Made by a program: the position numbers and the translations under genes. The notes beneath the pieces are model-generated. The model saw only the letters and a list, made by a program, of their open reading frames with translations. It did no database searches and was not told the DNA's origin. From Echinicola salinicaeni (GTDB taxonomy: Bacteria; Bacteroidota; Bacteroidia; Cytophagales; Cyclobacteriaceae), in the NCBI RefSeq assembly GCF_014280965.1, contig NZ_JACODZ010000005.1, positions 248,001 to 312,000 of the forward strand: a DNA stretch of 64,000 bases, read 5' to 3'. This document shows, in pieces, positions 26,067 to 34,330 of this stretch (its first letter is position 1; each line of letters opens with the position of its first letter).

Positions 26067-27665
26067 ATGATTAGCCCAACAAACACCTTTTCAGACCCAT
26101 TGATAGAATTTCAATGGATGGACAAACAGCATTTTTATTTTAACCTTAGCCCAGCTGAGCTAGTTGAACATGCACTTTCCAATAATGAAGGAACACTTAC
26201 AGATGTAGGTGGCCTCATGGCCGACACAGGGAAATACACCGGACGATCTCCCAAGGATAGGTTTATAGTAGAAGATGAACTTACCAAGAATACCATTTGG
26301 TGGGGAGACATCAACATACCTATCAGTGAGGAACATTTTGATAGTCTTCATGAGAAAATGCTTCACCATATGCAAAGCAGAAAAATTTATGCACGAGATG
26401 CCTATGCAGGAGCAGACAGTCGCTATAAGCTAAATATCAGGGTTTACAATACACTTGCTTGGCACAACCTATTTTGTTATAATATGTTCCTGAGGCCCAG
26501 CAAAGAGGATCTAAAGGATTTTGAGCCCAACTTTACCATACTTTGTGCCCCTGAATTTGAGGCCAATCCTGAAACAGATGGTACCAGAGGTAAAAACTTT
26601 GCCATTCTGAACCTAAGTAAAAGGGTTATATTAATTGGAGGAACAGCCTATGCAGGAGAAATCAAGAAGGGAATCTTTTCTGTGCTAAACTTTATTCTTC
26701 CCCATCAAGAAAAAGTCCTATCCATGCATTGTTCAGCCAATATGGGCAAAAAGGGAGACACAGCCATTTTTTTTGGACTTTCTGGAACTGGAAAAACCAC
26801 ACTTTCTGCTGACCCTGACAGAAAACTAATCGGTGACGATGAACACGGCTGGACCAATAATGGAGTATTCAACTTTGAAGGAGGATGTTATGCAAAAGTA
26901 ATTGACTTAACCAGAGAAAAAGAACCTGAAATATGGGATGCCATAAAATTTGGAGCAATAGTAGAAAACACAAGGTTCTTTCCCGAAACTAGAGCCGTTG
27001 ATTACACCAACCGTGAAGTGACCGAAAACACCAGAACTGCCTATCCATTAAACCATATAGAAAATGCCATAGAACCTCCTTTGGGAACAATACCAAAAAA
27101 TATTTTCTTCCTAACTGCAGATGCTTTTGGAGTAATCCCTCCTATTTCAAAACTTAATCCAGGCCAGGCCATGTATCACTTTATTTCTGGTTATACGGCT
27201 AAAGTAGCAGGGACAGAAATGGGTATCTCTGAGCCGCAAGCGACGTTCTCAGCTTGTTTTGGCGCCGCCTTTTTACCTCTACACCCTACCCAATATGCAG
27301 ATCTTTTGGGTAAAAAAATGAAAGCTCAAGAAGTAAATGTTTGGTTAGTAAACACTGGTTGGACCGGTGGAGCATTCGGCGTAGGAAGCAGAATGAAACT
27401 AAAATATACCCGGGCAATGATCTCTGCGGCTTTAGAAGGCAAATTGGTTAGTGTCGATTATGTACAGCACAATATTTTTGGGGTATCCATACCTCAAAGC
27501 TGTCCAAAAGTCCCAGAAGAAATCCTCAACCCAAGGGACACTTGGAAAGATCAACTGGCCTATGATCTAAAAGCCCAAGAACTTGCCGAAGCATTCCAGC
27601 ATAATTTTGAACAATATACGGAATATGCTTCCGATGAAATAATTTCTGGAGCTCCAAAGATTTAA
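26067..27665 (+). CDS. pckA: Phosphoenolpyruvate carboxykinase (ATP)
   Basis: A 532-residue ATP-dependent PEP carboxykinase, converting oxaloacetate and ATP to PEP, CO2 and ADP, the entry step of gluconeogenesis. Motifs include TGRSPKDRF (58-66, oxaloacetate binding), the kinase-1a P-loop GLSGTGKTTLS (237-247) and the metal-binding LIGDDEHGW (254-262). Length matches the bacterial enzyme (about 530-540). It has its own promoter-like box and a very strong terminator, so it is probably monocistronic. It gives PEP for sugar synthesis from amino acids, which fits the adjacent peptide transporter. Confidence 0.97.
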   Translation: MISPTNTFSDPLIEFQWMDKQHFYFNLSPAELVEHALSNNEGTLTDVGGLMADTGKYTGRSPKDRFIVEDELTKNTIWWGDINIPISEEHFDSLHEKMLHHMQSRKIYARDAYAGADSRYKLNIRVYNTLAWHNLFCYNMFLRPSKEDLKDFEPNFTILCAPEFEANPETDGTRGKNFAILNLSKRVILIGGTAYAGEIKKGIFSVLNFILPHQEKVLSMHCSANMGKKGDTAIFFGLSGTGKTTLSADPDRKLIGDDEHGWTNNGVFNFEGGCYAKVIDLTREKEPEIWDAIKFGAIVENTRFFPETRAVDYTNREVTENTRTAYPLNHIENAIEPPLGTIPKNIFFLTADAFGVIPPISKLNPGQAMYHFISGYTAKVAGTEMGISEPQATFSACFGAAFLPLHPTQYADLLGKKMKAQEVNVWLVNTGWTGGAFGVGSRMKLKYTRAMISAALEGKLVSVDYVQHNIFGVSIPQSCPKVPEEILNPRDTWKDQLAYDLKAQELAEAFQHNFEQYTEYASDEIISGAPKI

Positions 27666-27670
27666 AATAT

Positions 27671-27710
27671 AAGAAGGTCGGGTTTAAACCCGACCTTCTT
27701 TATTTTATTC
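27671..27710. terminator. Intrinsic terminator after pckA
   Basis: A perfect 12-bp stem, AAGAAGGTCGGG with CCCGACCTTCTT, loop TTTAAA, then a T-rich tail. It may also stop the convergent minus-strand gene, whose stop codon overlaps the tail. Confidence 0.9.
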
Positions 27711-27974
27711 TTCTGGCTTATCTAATCCATTTTCCCGTTCAAACTTATTCCTTCTAATTTCAAATCTTTCCAGTTCTTCATTTAACATGTCCAATGAATC
27801 ATTATATCGGGAATACAAATCCCCCATGTTTTTTTCCATATTTGAAAAGTTGAACTCCATCGCATCCAGCTGAAGCTGTGAGGATTTTTCGATCAAAGCA
27901 ACCTGACTGTTTTTTAAATCTTCCAACAGCCTCAATGCCCTATCCATTTTTTCTAATTTTTCTCGATTATCCAT
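27705..27974 (-). CDS. Small coiled-coil protein
   Basis: An 89-residue, highly charged protein predicted to be almost all helix. Heptad-like spacing of L, M and I is visible from LEKMDRALRLLEDL through DSLDMLNEELERFEIRRNKF. There is no signal peptide, membrane helix or Cys. I do not recognise a family. Candidate roles are structural or a partner of another helical protein. It is convergent with pckA, with a stop inside the shared terminator region. Confidence 0.55.
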   Translation of the reverse strand: MDNREKLEKMDRALRLLEDLKNSQVALIEKSSQLQLDAMEFNFSNMEKNMGDLYSRYNDSLDMLNEELERFEIRRNKFERENGLDKPEE

Positions 27975-28100
27975 GATTAAATAGTTTGATTAACTATAAT
28001 TTAATCAAATTGCAAGCCAAAATAAAGTATTTTGTATTTTTCCATTATAAAATTTCATCACAAAAGTATCTATCAAACTTCCTTAAAAGCGAGGTTTTAG

Positions 28101-28108
28101 TATATTTG
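28101..28108 (+). promoter_or_regulatory. Bacteroidota-type -7 box for cyclophilin gene
   Basis: TATATTTG, a perfect TAnnTTTG, ends 14 bp before the ATG at 28123, implying a very short 5' leader. No clear -33 TTG was identified. Confidence 0.5.
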
Positions 28109-28122
28109 CACAAAAAAACTGC

Positions 28123-28560
28123 ATGAAAACAGCTGAGATAATAACAGAGAAAGGTACAATGAAAGTGGAGTTCTATGAGAAAGACGCTCCTAATACTGTT
28201 GAAAATTTCGTAACACTCTCCAAAAAGGGATTTTATGATGGATTAACTTTTCATAGAGTAATCCCTAACTTTGTAATCCAAGGAGGATGCCCTACGGGTA
28301 ACGGAACTGGAGGACCTGGTTACCAAATCGACTGTGAACTTGATGGTGATAATCAATACCATGATAGAGGTGTATTATCTATGGCACATGCTGGGAGAAA
28401 TACCGGTGGTTCTCAATTTTTCATTTGCCATAGTAGAGACAATACTTCCCACCTTGACAGAAACCACACTTGTTTTGGAAAAGTAACCGAGGGACTAGAT
28501 GTAATCGACCAAATCAAGGCCGGTGATAAAATTGAAAAAATTGTAATTTCAGAGAGTTAA
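28123..28560 (+). CDS. Peptidyl-prolyl cis-trans isomerase, cyclophilin type
   Basis: A 145-residue cyclophilin that catalyses cis-trans isomerisation of X-Pro bonds. Core motifs are [13 protein letters not shown] (R45 and Q53 of the active site), [16 protein letters not shown] (Q98, F100) and the closing [13 protein letters not shown]. It lacks a signal peptide, so it is cytoplasmic. At 145 residues it is the small bacterial form. The [10 protein letters not shown] segment has no Trp at the position that binds cyclosporin in eukaryotic enzymes, which is usual in bacteria. It is a single-gene unit with its own promoter box and terminator. Confidence 0.95.
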   Translation: MKTAEIITEKGTMKVEFYEKDAPNTVENFVTLSKKGFYDGLTFHRVIPNFVIQGGCPTGNGTGGPGYQIDCELDGDNQYHDRGVLSMAHAGRNTGGSQFFICHSRDNTSHLDRNHTCFGKVTEGLDVIDQIKAGDKIEKIVISES

Positions 28561-28580
28561 TCCTCACTGGAAATCAAAAC

Positions 28581-28614
28581 AAAAAAGCTTGGGTAATACC
28601 AAGCTTTTTTGTTT
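28581..28614 (+). terminator. Intrinsic terminator after cyclophilin gene
   Basis: Arms AAAAAAGCTTGG and CCAAGCTTTTTT with loop GTAATA, then further Ts. Stem and U-tail are both strong. Confidence 0.88.
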
Positions 28615-28691
28615 CTCTATCAATTCATTGGAAAGTTAAGCAATACTTTTAGCGCTTGTTTGACTATACATGAGGTATCAATCTATTTTTT

Positions 28692-29978
28692 TCAGCTAAA
28701 CAATATACCTGCAATGGTGGCAGTCATCATGCAAGCCAAAGTAGCTCCCAACAAGGCCCTCATTCCCAATAAGGACAAAGCCCCTTGTTGATTAGGCGCT
28801 ATACTACCAATACCTCCAACTTGAATCGCTATCGAACTGAAATTAGAAAAACCGCAAAGTGCATAGGTGGCTATAACAATGGACTTGGCACTCAAAGATC
28901 CTACTTCCTTCATTTCTGCCAATCCTGAATATGCCACAAACTCGTTGATAACTGTTTTTTGCCCCAATAAGGAACCTACCTGCAGTGTATCCTGCCATTC
29001 TACTCCCATCAACCAGGCAAACACCCTAAATACTTGTCCTAAAATATACTCCAATGAAAAACCCTGAAACTGTCCAGATGTTGCACTTGCTATATAGGCA
29101 TTGATCCCCGTCCAATCCCCTATCACTCCTTCCAGCAAATAATTAATTGCTGCAATCACTGCTATAAATGCCAATAACATCCCTCCAACATTTAAGGCCA
29201 ATTTCAAACCGTCTGCCGCACCAATGGACATGGCATCTATTAAATTCACACCCATTTCCTCATCACTTACCTGCAGTTTATCATTCAGTCCTTCCTTATT
29301 GGTTTCTGGAATGATGATTTTTGACATCACGATCGCTGCCGGCGCATTCATAATACTTGCCCCTAAAAGATAGGAAGCAAACCTACTTTGTTCTTCTAAG
29401 CTATCACCACCCAGAAAAGCCACATAAGCTGCCAAAACACCTCCAGCAATCGTGGCCATCCCCCCTGTCATCAAACACATCAGTTCAGACTTGGTCATGG
29501 TAGGAATAAAAGGTCTAACCAATAAAGGGGCCTCTGTCTGGCCCAAGAAAATATTTCCTGCAGCAGATAAACTCTCAGCCCCCGAAAGTCTCATGGTTTT
29601 GGACATTACCCATGCAATCCCAAACACTATTTTTTGAAGCACTCCTAGATAATACAAACCAGCAGATACCGTCGAAAAGAATATAATCGTGGGCAAAACT
29701 TGAAAGGCAAATATGGTCCCAAATGAATCTGTCGCTAAATCCCCAAACAAGAAAATAGCACCTGCCTGGGCAAAGCTCAATAGTTTTACAAAAGCCCCAC
29801 TGATACTAGCAAATACCTTCTCAACAAATTCAACCTTGGTGATCAAAAATCCAAAAATCGCCTGCAATCCAACACCAATTCCCACCAATCTCCAATCAAC
29901 TGCTCTCCTGTTAGCTGAAAAAAGCACCGCAACAGCCAATAAGGCTATTACTCCTATGATCCCTCTTATATATTCCAT
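28692..29978 (-). CDS. Concentrative nucleoside transporter (CNT/NupC family)
   Basis: A 428-residue inner-membrane Na+ or H+ coupled nucleoside importer. The opening ANRRAVDWRLVGIGVGLQAIFGF and the ILGQVFRVFAWLMGVEW block are typical of CNT proteins. The substrate and ion motifs include GNIFLGQTEAPLLVRPFI (first GQTEAP element) and LCGFSNFSSIAIQVGGIG near the C-terminus. About 9-10 membrane segments are visible. It is transcribed away from the bifunctional nuclease gene, with a terminator upstream separating the two. Adenosine, uridine or both are likely substrates; specificity is not read here. Confidence 0.93.
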   Translation of the reverse strand: MEYIRGIIGVIALLAVAVLFSANRRAVDWRLVGIGVGLQAIFGFLITKVEFVEKVFASISGAFVKLLSFAQAGAIFLFGDLATDSFGTIFAFQVLPTIIFFSTVSAGLYYLGVLQKIVFGIAWVMSKTMRLSGAESLSAAGNIFLGQTEAPLLVRPFIPTMTKSELMCLMTGGMATIAGGVLAAYVAFLGGDSLEEQSRFASYLLGASIMNAPAAIVMSKIIIPETNKEGLNDKLQVSDEEMGVNLIDAMSIGAADGLKLALNVGGMLLAFIAVIAAINYLLEGVIGDWTGINAYIASATSGQFQGFSLEYILGQVFRVFAWLMGVEWQDTLQVGSLLGQKTVINEFVAYSGLAEMKEVGSLSAKSIVIATYALCGFSNFSSIAIQVGGIGSIAPNQQGALSLLGMRALLGATLACMMTATIAGILFS

Positions 29979-30063
29979 AAAAATCTACTTAAAAGTACTT
30001 CAAATAATATGTATCCATTTAAAATCTGAAGCCTAAAGTTAAATTATTTAAGCAGATAGGAAA

Positions 30064-30096
30064 TAAAAAAACCTGAGAAAAATTCCTCAGGTTTTG
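30064..30096 (-). terminator. Intrinsic terminator after bifunctional nuclease gene
   Basis: On the minus strand, arms AACCTGAG and CTCAGGTT are followed by six Ts. It lies just past the stop of the 30101 gene, and 86 bp before the nucleoside transporter start. Confidence 0.85.
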
Positions 30097-30100
30097 CTAC

Positions 30101-30706
30101 TTAATTTCGTCGATTTATTTCATCCCGGATTCTGGCGGCCCGCTCATAATCTTCGCTGTTTATCGCTTTTTCCAGCATTTGGTTCAATTTTTCTAGACTG
30201 AAATCCTTTAATGCTTCATGCTTCTGGGACTTGGCAGGATTGGCCTTAGGCTTACTGGAAGCACTTTCCTTTTCACTTTTCGCTTCCTCTTCCTCATTAA
30301 ATTCAATAGCCGCTTCGGACATTACCTTCTTTTCACAAAAAATCGGCGCATCAAACCTAACCGCAATCGCTATGGCATCTGAAGGCCTGGCATCAATTTC
30401 AACAGTCTTATCATCATCCTTACAGACTATTTTAGCATAAAAAACACCTTCTCGCATATCTGAAACCAAGATATGATCTACCGAGAAATTAAAATTAGAA
30501 GCAAAAGACTTGAATAAATCATGGGTCATCGGTCTATTGGGAACGATCTTCTCAATCTCAATAGCGATGGCCTGAGCCTCAAACATTCCAATAACAATCG
30601 GAAGCCTTCTGGTTCCAGTTATTTCTCCCATCACTAAGGTAAACGAACCCGACTGGGAATGATTTGAGGACAAACCTAATATTTCTAATTCTACAGTATT
30701 CTCCAC
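30101..30706 (-). CDS. Bifunctional nuclease (DUF151) with UvrB/UvrC motif
   Basis: A 201-residue protein. Residues about 5-135 form the BFN/DUF151 domain: LPIVIGMFEAQAIAIEIEK and EIDARPSDAIAIAVRFDAPIF are its most conserved blocks. A charged linker rich in E, K and S follows. The C-terminal 36 residues, KLNQMLEKAINSEDYERAAR plus IRDEINRR, are a UVR motif like those in UvrB, UvrC and ClpC, used for protein-protein contact. The domain has reported DNase and RNase activity in plants; the bacterial role is unsettled. It lies 7 bp downstream of etfA on the same strand and is probably in the etf operon. Confidence 0.9.
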   Translation of the reverse strand: MENTVELEILGLSSNHSQSGSFTLVMGEITGTRRLPIVIGMFEAQAIAIEIEKIVPNRPMTHDLFKSFASNFNFSVDHILVSDMREGVFYAKIVCKDDDKTVEIDARPSDAIAIAVRFDAPIFCEKKVMSEAAIEFNEEEEAKSEKESASSKPKANPAKSQKHEALKDFSLEKLNQMLEKAINSEDYERAARIRDEINRRN

Positions 30707-30713
30707 TAGCTAA

Positions 30714-31679
30714 TTACTTTAATGCTTTTACAGCCTCCGTTAACTTTGGTAAAATTTCAAATGCATCTCCCACTATACCATAGTCAGCCGCCTTGAAAAA
30801 TGGTGCTTCTGGATCTTTATTGATTACCACAATATATTTAGATGCATTGACACCTGCAAGATGTTGAATAGCTCCTGAAATTCCAACTGCAACATATAAA
30901 CTTGGCGCAACTTTTACACCTGTTTGCCCTACGTGCTCGTGGTGAGGTCTCCATCCGCTATCAGAAACTGGCTTAGAACATCCTGTTGCCGCGCCCATCT
31001 CCTTGGCTAAATCCTCAATCAACCCCCAATTTTCAGCACCTTTAAGACCTCTACCGCCTGAGACAATAATATCAGCTTCCGGCAATGAAATCTCTCCTGC
31101 CGCCTTATCGGTAGCGGTAATTTTAGCAGCAAAATCACTTTCAGGCAAATTGACCTCCAAAGCCTCTACCGCTGCAGCCGATCCATCTGTTTTAAGTGCT
31201 ACGGCATTCTTTTTAACAGCCAATATCTTCTTGTCTGTAGTAATCTCAGAAAAGGCAAAAGCTTTACCTGTGTAAATACTTCTCTTTACTTTATAACCTC
31301 CGTTGGTTTCTGGCAAAGCAACCACATTAGAAACTAAACCAGCTTTCAGTTTAACGGACAACCTGGCTGCTACTGCATCACCAAGAGATGACTTGGCCAA
31401 AATCAAGGTCTGTGCACCTACCTTTTCAAAAGCTTGGGCAACCGCATCTGCATGCGCTTGGATTACACCAGCATTTAACTTTTCATCATTTACATGCAGC
31501 ACCTTGGTAGCACCTGCCGACCCTGCCTCGCTTAGAGCAGACTCTTCGATGTTTCCCAATGCTACAGCCGTAACATCTTTTCCTTCTTGGCCTGCTAATT
31601 CTTTAGCATAGGAAACAGCCTCTAATGACGTTTTTTTGATGGCACCTTCTGCGTGCTCTATATAAACTAAAATTGACAT
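30714..31679 (-). CDS. etfA: Electron transfer flavoprotein subunit alpha
   Basis: A 321-residue ETF alpha subunit that carries FAD between acyl-CoA dehydrogenases and the membrane ETF-quinone oxidoreductase. The N-terminal domain starts MSILVYIEHAEG. The C-terminal FAD domain shows VSGGRGLKGAENW, then SKPVSDSGWRPHHEHVGQTG, the YVAVGISGAIQHLAG block and IVVINKDPEAPFF, all family signatures. It follows etfB by 27 bp in the same direction. In this lineage the pair serves fatty-acid and branched-chain amino-acid oxidation. Confidence 0.96.
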   Translation of the reverse strand: MSILVYIEHAEGAIKKTSLEAVSYAKELAGQEGKDVTAVALGNIEESALSEAGSAGATKVLHVNDEKLNAGVIQAHADAVAQAFEKVGAQTLILAKSSLGDAVAARLSVKLKAGLVSNVVALPETNGGYKVKRSIYTGKAFAFSEITTDKKILAVKKNAVALKTDGSAAAVEALEVNLPESDFAAKITATDKAAGEISLPEADIIVSGGRGLKGAENWGLIEDLAKEMGAATGCSKPVSDSGWRPHHEHVGQTGVKVAPSLYVAVGISGAIQHLAGVNASKYIVVINKDPEAPFFKAADYGIVGDAFEILPKLTEAVKALK

Positions 31680-31706
31680 TTTATTCTTGTTTTAAAATTC
31701 AGTAAA

Positions 31707-32444
31707 TCAAAGCACTTTGGCTTCGTTTTGTAAAAGTTTCACCAACTCCTCTACATTGTCCTTATCAATGAGTTTCACGGCACCTTTGGCTGGTGGAAGC
31801 TCATAGGAAACGGTATTGGTGGCCACCTCGTCACTTACTGGCTCAACTACATTCAACGGCTTGGTTCGTGCTGACATAATCCCTCTCATATTTGGGATTT
31901 TCCACTCAGCTATTGGCTCTTGACATCCAGCGACCAATGGCAGTCTTGCCTCCAAATGTTCTTTACCTCCTTCGATCTCTCTGGCCATTTTTACTACTTC
32001 CCCCTCAATTTCCAATTTCATCACTGGAGAAATAGATGGAATACCGAGCATTTCAGCCACCATTCCATGAACCATACCTCCATTAAAATCTATGGATTCT
32101 CTTCCCATCAAAATCAAATCATAATTTCCCTCTTTGGCATAATGGGCTATTTGATTCGCTACAAAAAGTGAATCTGAAGGAAAAGCATTTACCCTTACAG
32201 CTTCATCAGCTCCTATGGCAAGGGCCTTCCGCAAGGTTGGCTCAGTTTCAGCCTCTCCTACATTCAAAACGGTCAAAGTACCACTAGTCTGATCCCTAAG
32301 CTCAACAGCCCTGGCAAGTGCATAATCATCATATGGACCAATGATAAACTGTACCCCTGTTTTATCAAACTGGGTGTTATTTTCGGTAAACTGAATTTTA
32401 GAAGTGGTATCCGGGACGTGGGTAATACAAACCAGAATTTTCAT
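31707..32444 (-). CDS. etfB: Electron transfer flavoprotein subunit beta
   Basis: A 245-residue ETF beta subunit, partner of the downstream alpha subunit. The opening MKILVCITHVPDTTSKIQF and the IIGPYDDYALARAVELRDQ block are characteristic, as is LILMGRESIDFNGGMVHGMV, part of the nucleotide-binding region. It is the first gene of an etfB-etfA-bifunctional nuclease operon. The start ATG is preceded by a long AT-rich gap holding a minus-strand TATTTTTG at 32618-32625, a possible -7 box about 174 bp upstream. Confidence 0.96.
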   Translation of the reverse strand: MKILVCITHVPDTTSKIQFTENNTQFDKTGVQFIIGPYDDYALARAVELRDQTSGTLTVLNVGEAETEPTLRKALAIGADEAVRVNAFPSDSLFVANQIAHYAKEGNYDLILMGRESIDFNGGMVHGMVAEMLGIPSISPVMKLEIEGEVVKMAREIEGGKEHLEARLPLVAGCQEPIAEWKIPNMRGIMSARTKPLNVVEPVSDEVATNTVSYELPPAKGAVKLIDKDNVEELVKLLQNEAKVL

Positions 32445-32925
32445 ATATATAATTTTAATTTTCTATTAAACATTTTAATCTTCCTTGCCTCAACTTCACA
32501 AGTTTCATGCAAAAAATATTGCCTGTCAAAAACAAAAATTTTAATTGATCAGCAATATTAATATTCCTTTTTAATCAATTCTCCAAAACATTAACTTAAC
32601 CTTGTTTTTGGAATGACCAAAAATACAAAAAAAGGTCTTTTATTACCCATCCAACCCCAATTGATTTTGGCTATAGTCCATAATTTATAGTTATACTGAA
32701 CTCAAGTTCAAATGCCCAAAAATCACTTAAAACCAACCTTCACAGAAACATACGATAACCTAAGCAATAATATAACTCAGTTTGCTTCTAAGATATAAGG
32801 GCAAAAAACTACTTTCCTTAATTTAAGCATAAATATAAAATCTTGATCGAAAAAAACTATTTTTGTCCAACCAGTACGGACTTGATTAGAACTAATTAAA
32901 TAGTAATTAAAAGAATAAACCGCTT
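32445..32925. other. Divergent intergenic region, etfB / TPR gene
   Basis: 481 bp of AT-rich DNA with no gene-like frame. It holds a minus-strand TATTTTTG at 32618-32625 (possible etfB promoter) and a plus-strand TATTTTTG at 32858-32865 (possible TPR-gene promoter, 60 bp before its ATG). A GACC...GGTC inverted repeat overlaps the first. No tRNA or hairpin terminator was seen. Confidence 0.35.
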
Positions 32926-33258
32926 ATGAGTAAAACAGCACGAATTGACCAATTATTGCAATTTTTAAAAGAGGAACCCGACAATCCCTTCAATATATAC
33001 GCTCTTGCACTGGAATATCAGCACTCAGAACCATCAAAAGCCACTGATTATTTTGATCAATTATTGACCTCGCATCCTGAGTATCTCCCCACTTATTTTC
33101 ATGCTGCAGCCTTTTTTAGTGAAATGGATGAAATAGAAAAAGCCCAGAAAATCTATAATAACGGAATTGCTTTGGCCCAAGACCAAAACAACCCTCATGC
33201 ACTTAGAGAACTAAAAAATGCTTATCAAAATTTCGTTTTTGAAAATGACTTGGACTGA
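32926..33258 (+). CDS. Small tetratricopeptide-repeat protein
   Basis: A 110-residue, all-helical protein with about two TPR units: NPFNIYALALEYQHSEPSKA and EYLPTYFHAAAFFSEMDEIE show the alternating small and aromatic residues of TPR helices. No signal or membrane segment is present. TPR units bind other proteins; the partner is unknown. It is convergent with the reductase gene, with 13 bp between stops, and has its own putative promoter. Confidence 0.75.
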   Translation: MSKTARIDQLLQFLKEEPDNPFNIYALALEYQHSEPSKATDYFDQLLTSHPEYLPTYFHAAAFFSEMDEIEKAQKIYNNGIALAQDQNNPHALRELKNAYQNFVFENDLD

Positions 33259-33271
33259 AACCTCGTCATTT

Positions 33272-34273
33272 TTAACTGATTTTCACCACAATTTTACCTG
33301 TCTGGCTTCCTGAAGCCATAAGTTCAAAAGCCGCTATAGCTTCCTCCAAAGGCCGTACAGAATCAATTACAGGTTTAATCCTTTCTTTACTAATAAAGTC
33401 CAGCATATCCTTAAAGTCCTGATCACTCCCCATAGTGGTCCCTTGCAAGGTTAACTGATTCCAAAAAATCCTTCTGGCATCCAGCATTGGAGGATTCCCT
33501 AAGGTAGCTCCATAGAATATCAACTTCCCACCTGGCACCAATAAACCTATCATTCCAGGAAGCGTATCTCCCATTGCCGAATCAATGATCAGATCAAATC
33601 CTCCACTGATTTCTTTGGCTTCATCAAGCCAAGCTTCCTTCTTATAATTAAAACCTCCTTTTGCTCCTAGTGATACAGCTTTACTGATTTTATCATCTTT
33701 ACTACTATTAACATACACCTCTGCCCCAGCAATGACAGCATATTGGGCTGCAAACTGGGCCACTCCCCCTCCAAAACCTGTCACCAAAACCTTTTGACCA
33801 GCCTTCACCTGACCATGATAAAATAATGCCCTGTATGCTGTAAGCCCGGCGAGTGGTAATGCCGCTGCTTCTTCAAATGACATATGAGCCGGTTTATTGG
33901 CTAACCTGCTTACATCCACCTGTACATACTCAGCCAATGTACCATTTTTCGGCATTCCTAAAATCTGAAATTCACTGGATTGTACTTTTTGATTCTCGCC
34001 CCAATTATTGGCAGAATTGATAATTACTTCCTTTCCCAACCAATCTTTATCAACTTCTTCTCCAATTGCCTCCACAATACCAGCCCCATCAGACCCCAAA
34101 ACCACACCATCTTTAATATTAGGATATCGTCCCTGACGACACCATTCATCCCTTCTGTTTAAAGCAGCTGCACGTAATTTTACCTTTACCTCCTTAGGCT
34201 TCAAGTCTGGCAATTGCACTTCACTTAATTTAATTCCAAAAGAAACTTTTTGATCTAGAACTAGGGCTTTCAT
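33272..34273 (-). CDS. Medium-chain dehydrogenase/reductase, quinone-oxidoreductase-like
   Basis: A 333-residue MDR-superfamily protein. The GroES-like N-terminal domain (KALVLDQKV to about 130) contains LRAAALNRRDEWCRQGRYP and VLGSDGAGIVEAIGEEV. The Rossmann domain has KVLVTGFGGGVAQFAAQYAV, an AxGGVG-like NADPH motif written GFGGGV. Cysteine and histidine ligands for structural zinc are absent, which points to a zinc-free quinone reductase or enoyl reductase. I chose ATG 34273 over an ATG two codons upstream. Substrate is unknown. It stands alone between dnaB and the TPR gene. Confidence 0.85.
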   Translation of the reverse strand: MKALVLDQKVSFGIKLSEVQLPDLKPKEVKVKLRAAALNRRDEWCRQGRYPNIKDGVVLGSDGAGIVEAIGEEVDKDWLGKEVIINSANNWGENQKVQSSEFQILGMPKNGTLAEYVQVDVSRLANKPAHMSFEEAAALPLAGLTAYRALFYHGQVKAGQKVLVTGFGGGVAQFAAQYAVIAGAEVYVNSSKDDKISKAVSLGAKGGFNYKKEAWLDEAKEISGGFDLIIDSAMGDTLPGMIGLLVPGGKLIFYGATLGNPPMLDARRIFWNQLTLQGTTMGSDQDFKDMLDFISKERIKPVIDSVRPLEEAIAAFELMASGSQTGKIVVKIS

Positions 34274-34330
34274 GGTCATTCAGAATAATGTCTTGATGAA
34301 CTATGACAAAAATTATTAAAACTTATTTTT

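Noticed and set aside
29713-30036. 107-codon plus-strand frame opposite the nucleoside transporter
   Set aside because: Antisense to a strongly supported membrane-protein gene; composition is that of a mirrored hydrophobic gene.
31303-31611. 102-codon plus-strand frame opposite etfA
   Set aside because: Shadow of a clear housekeeping gene with no start-site signal of its own.
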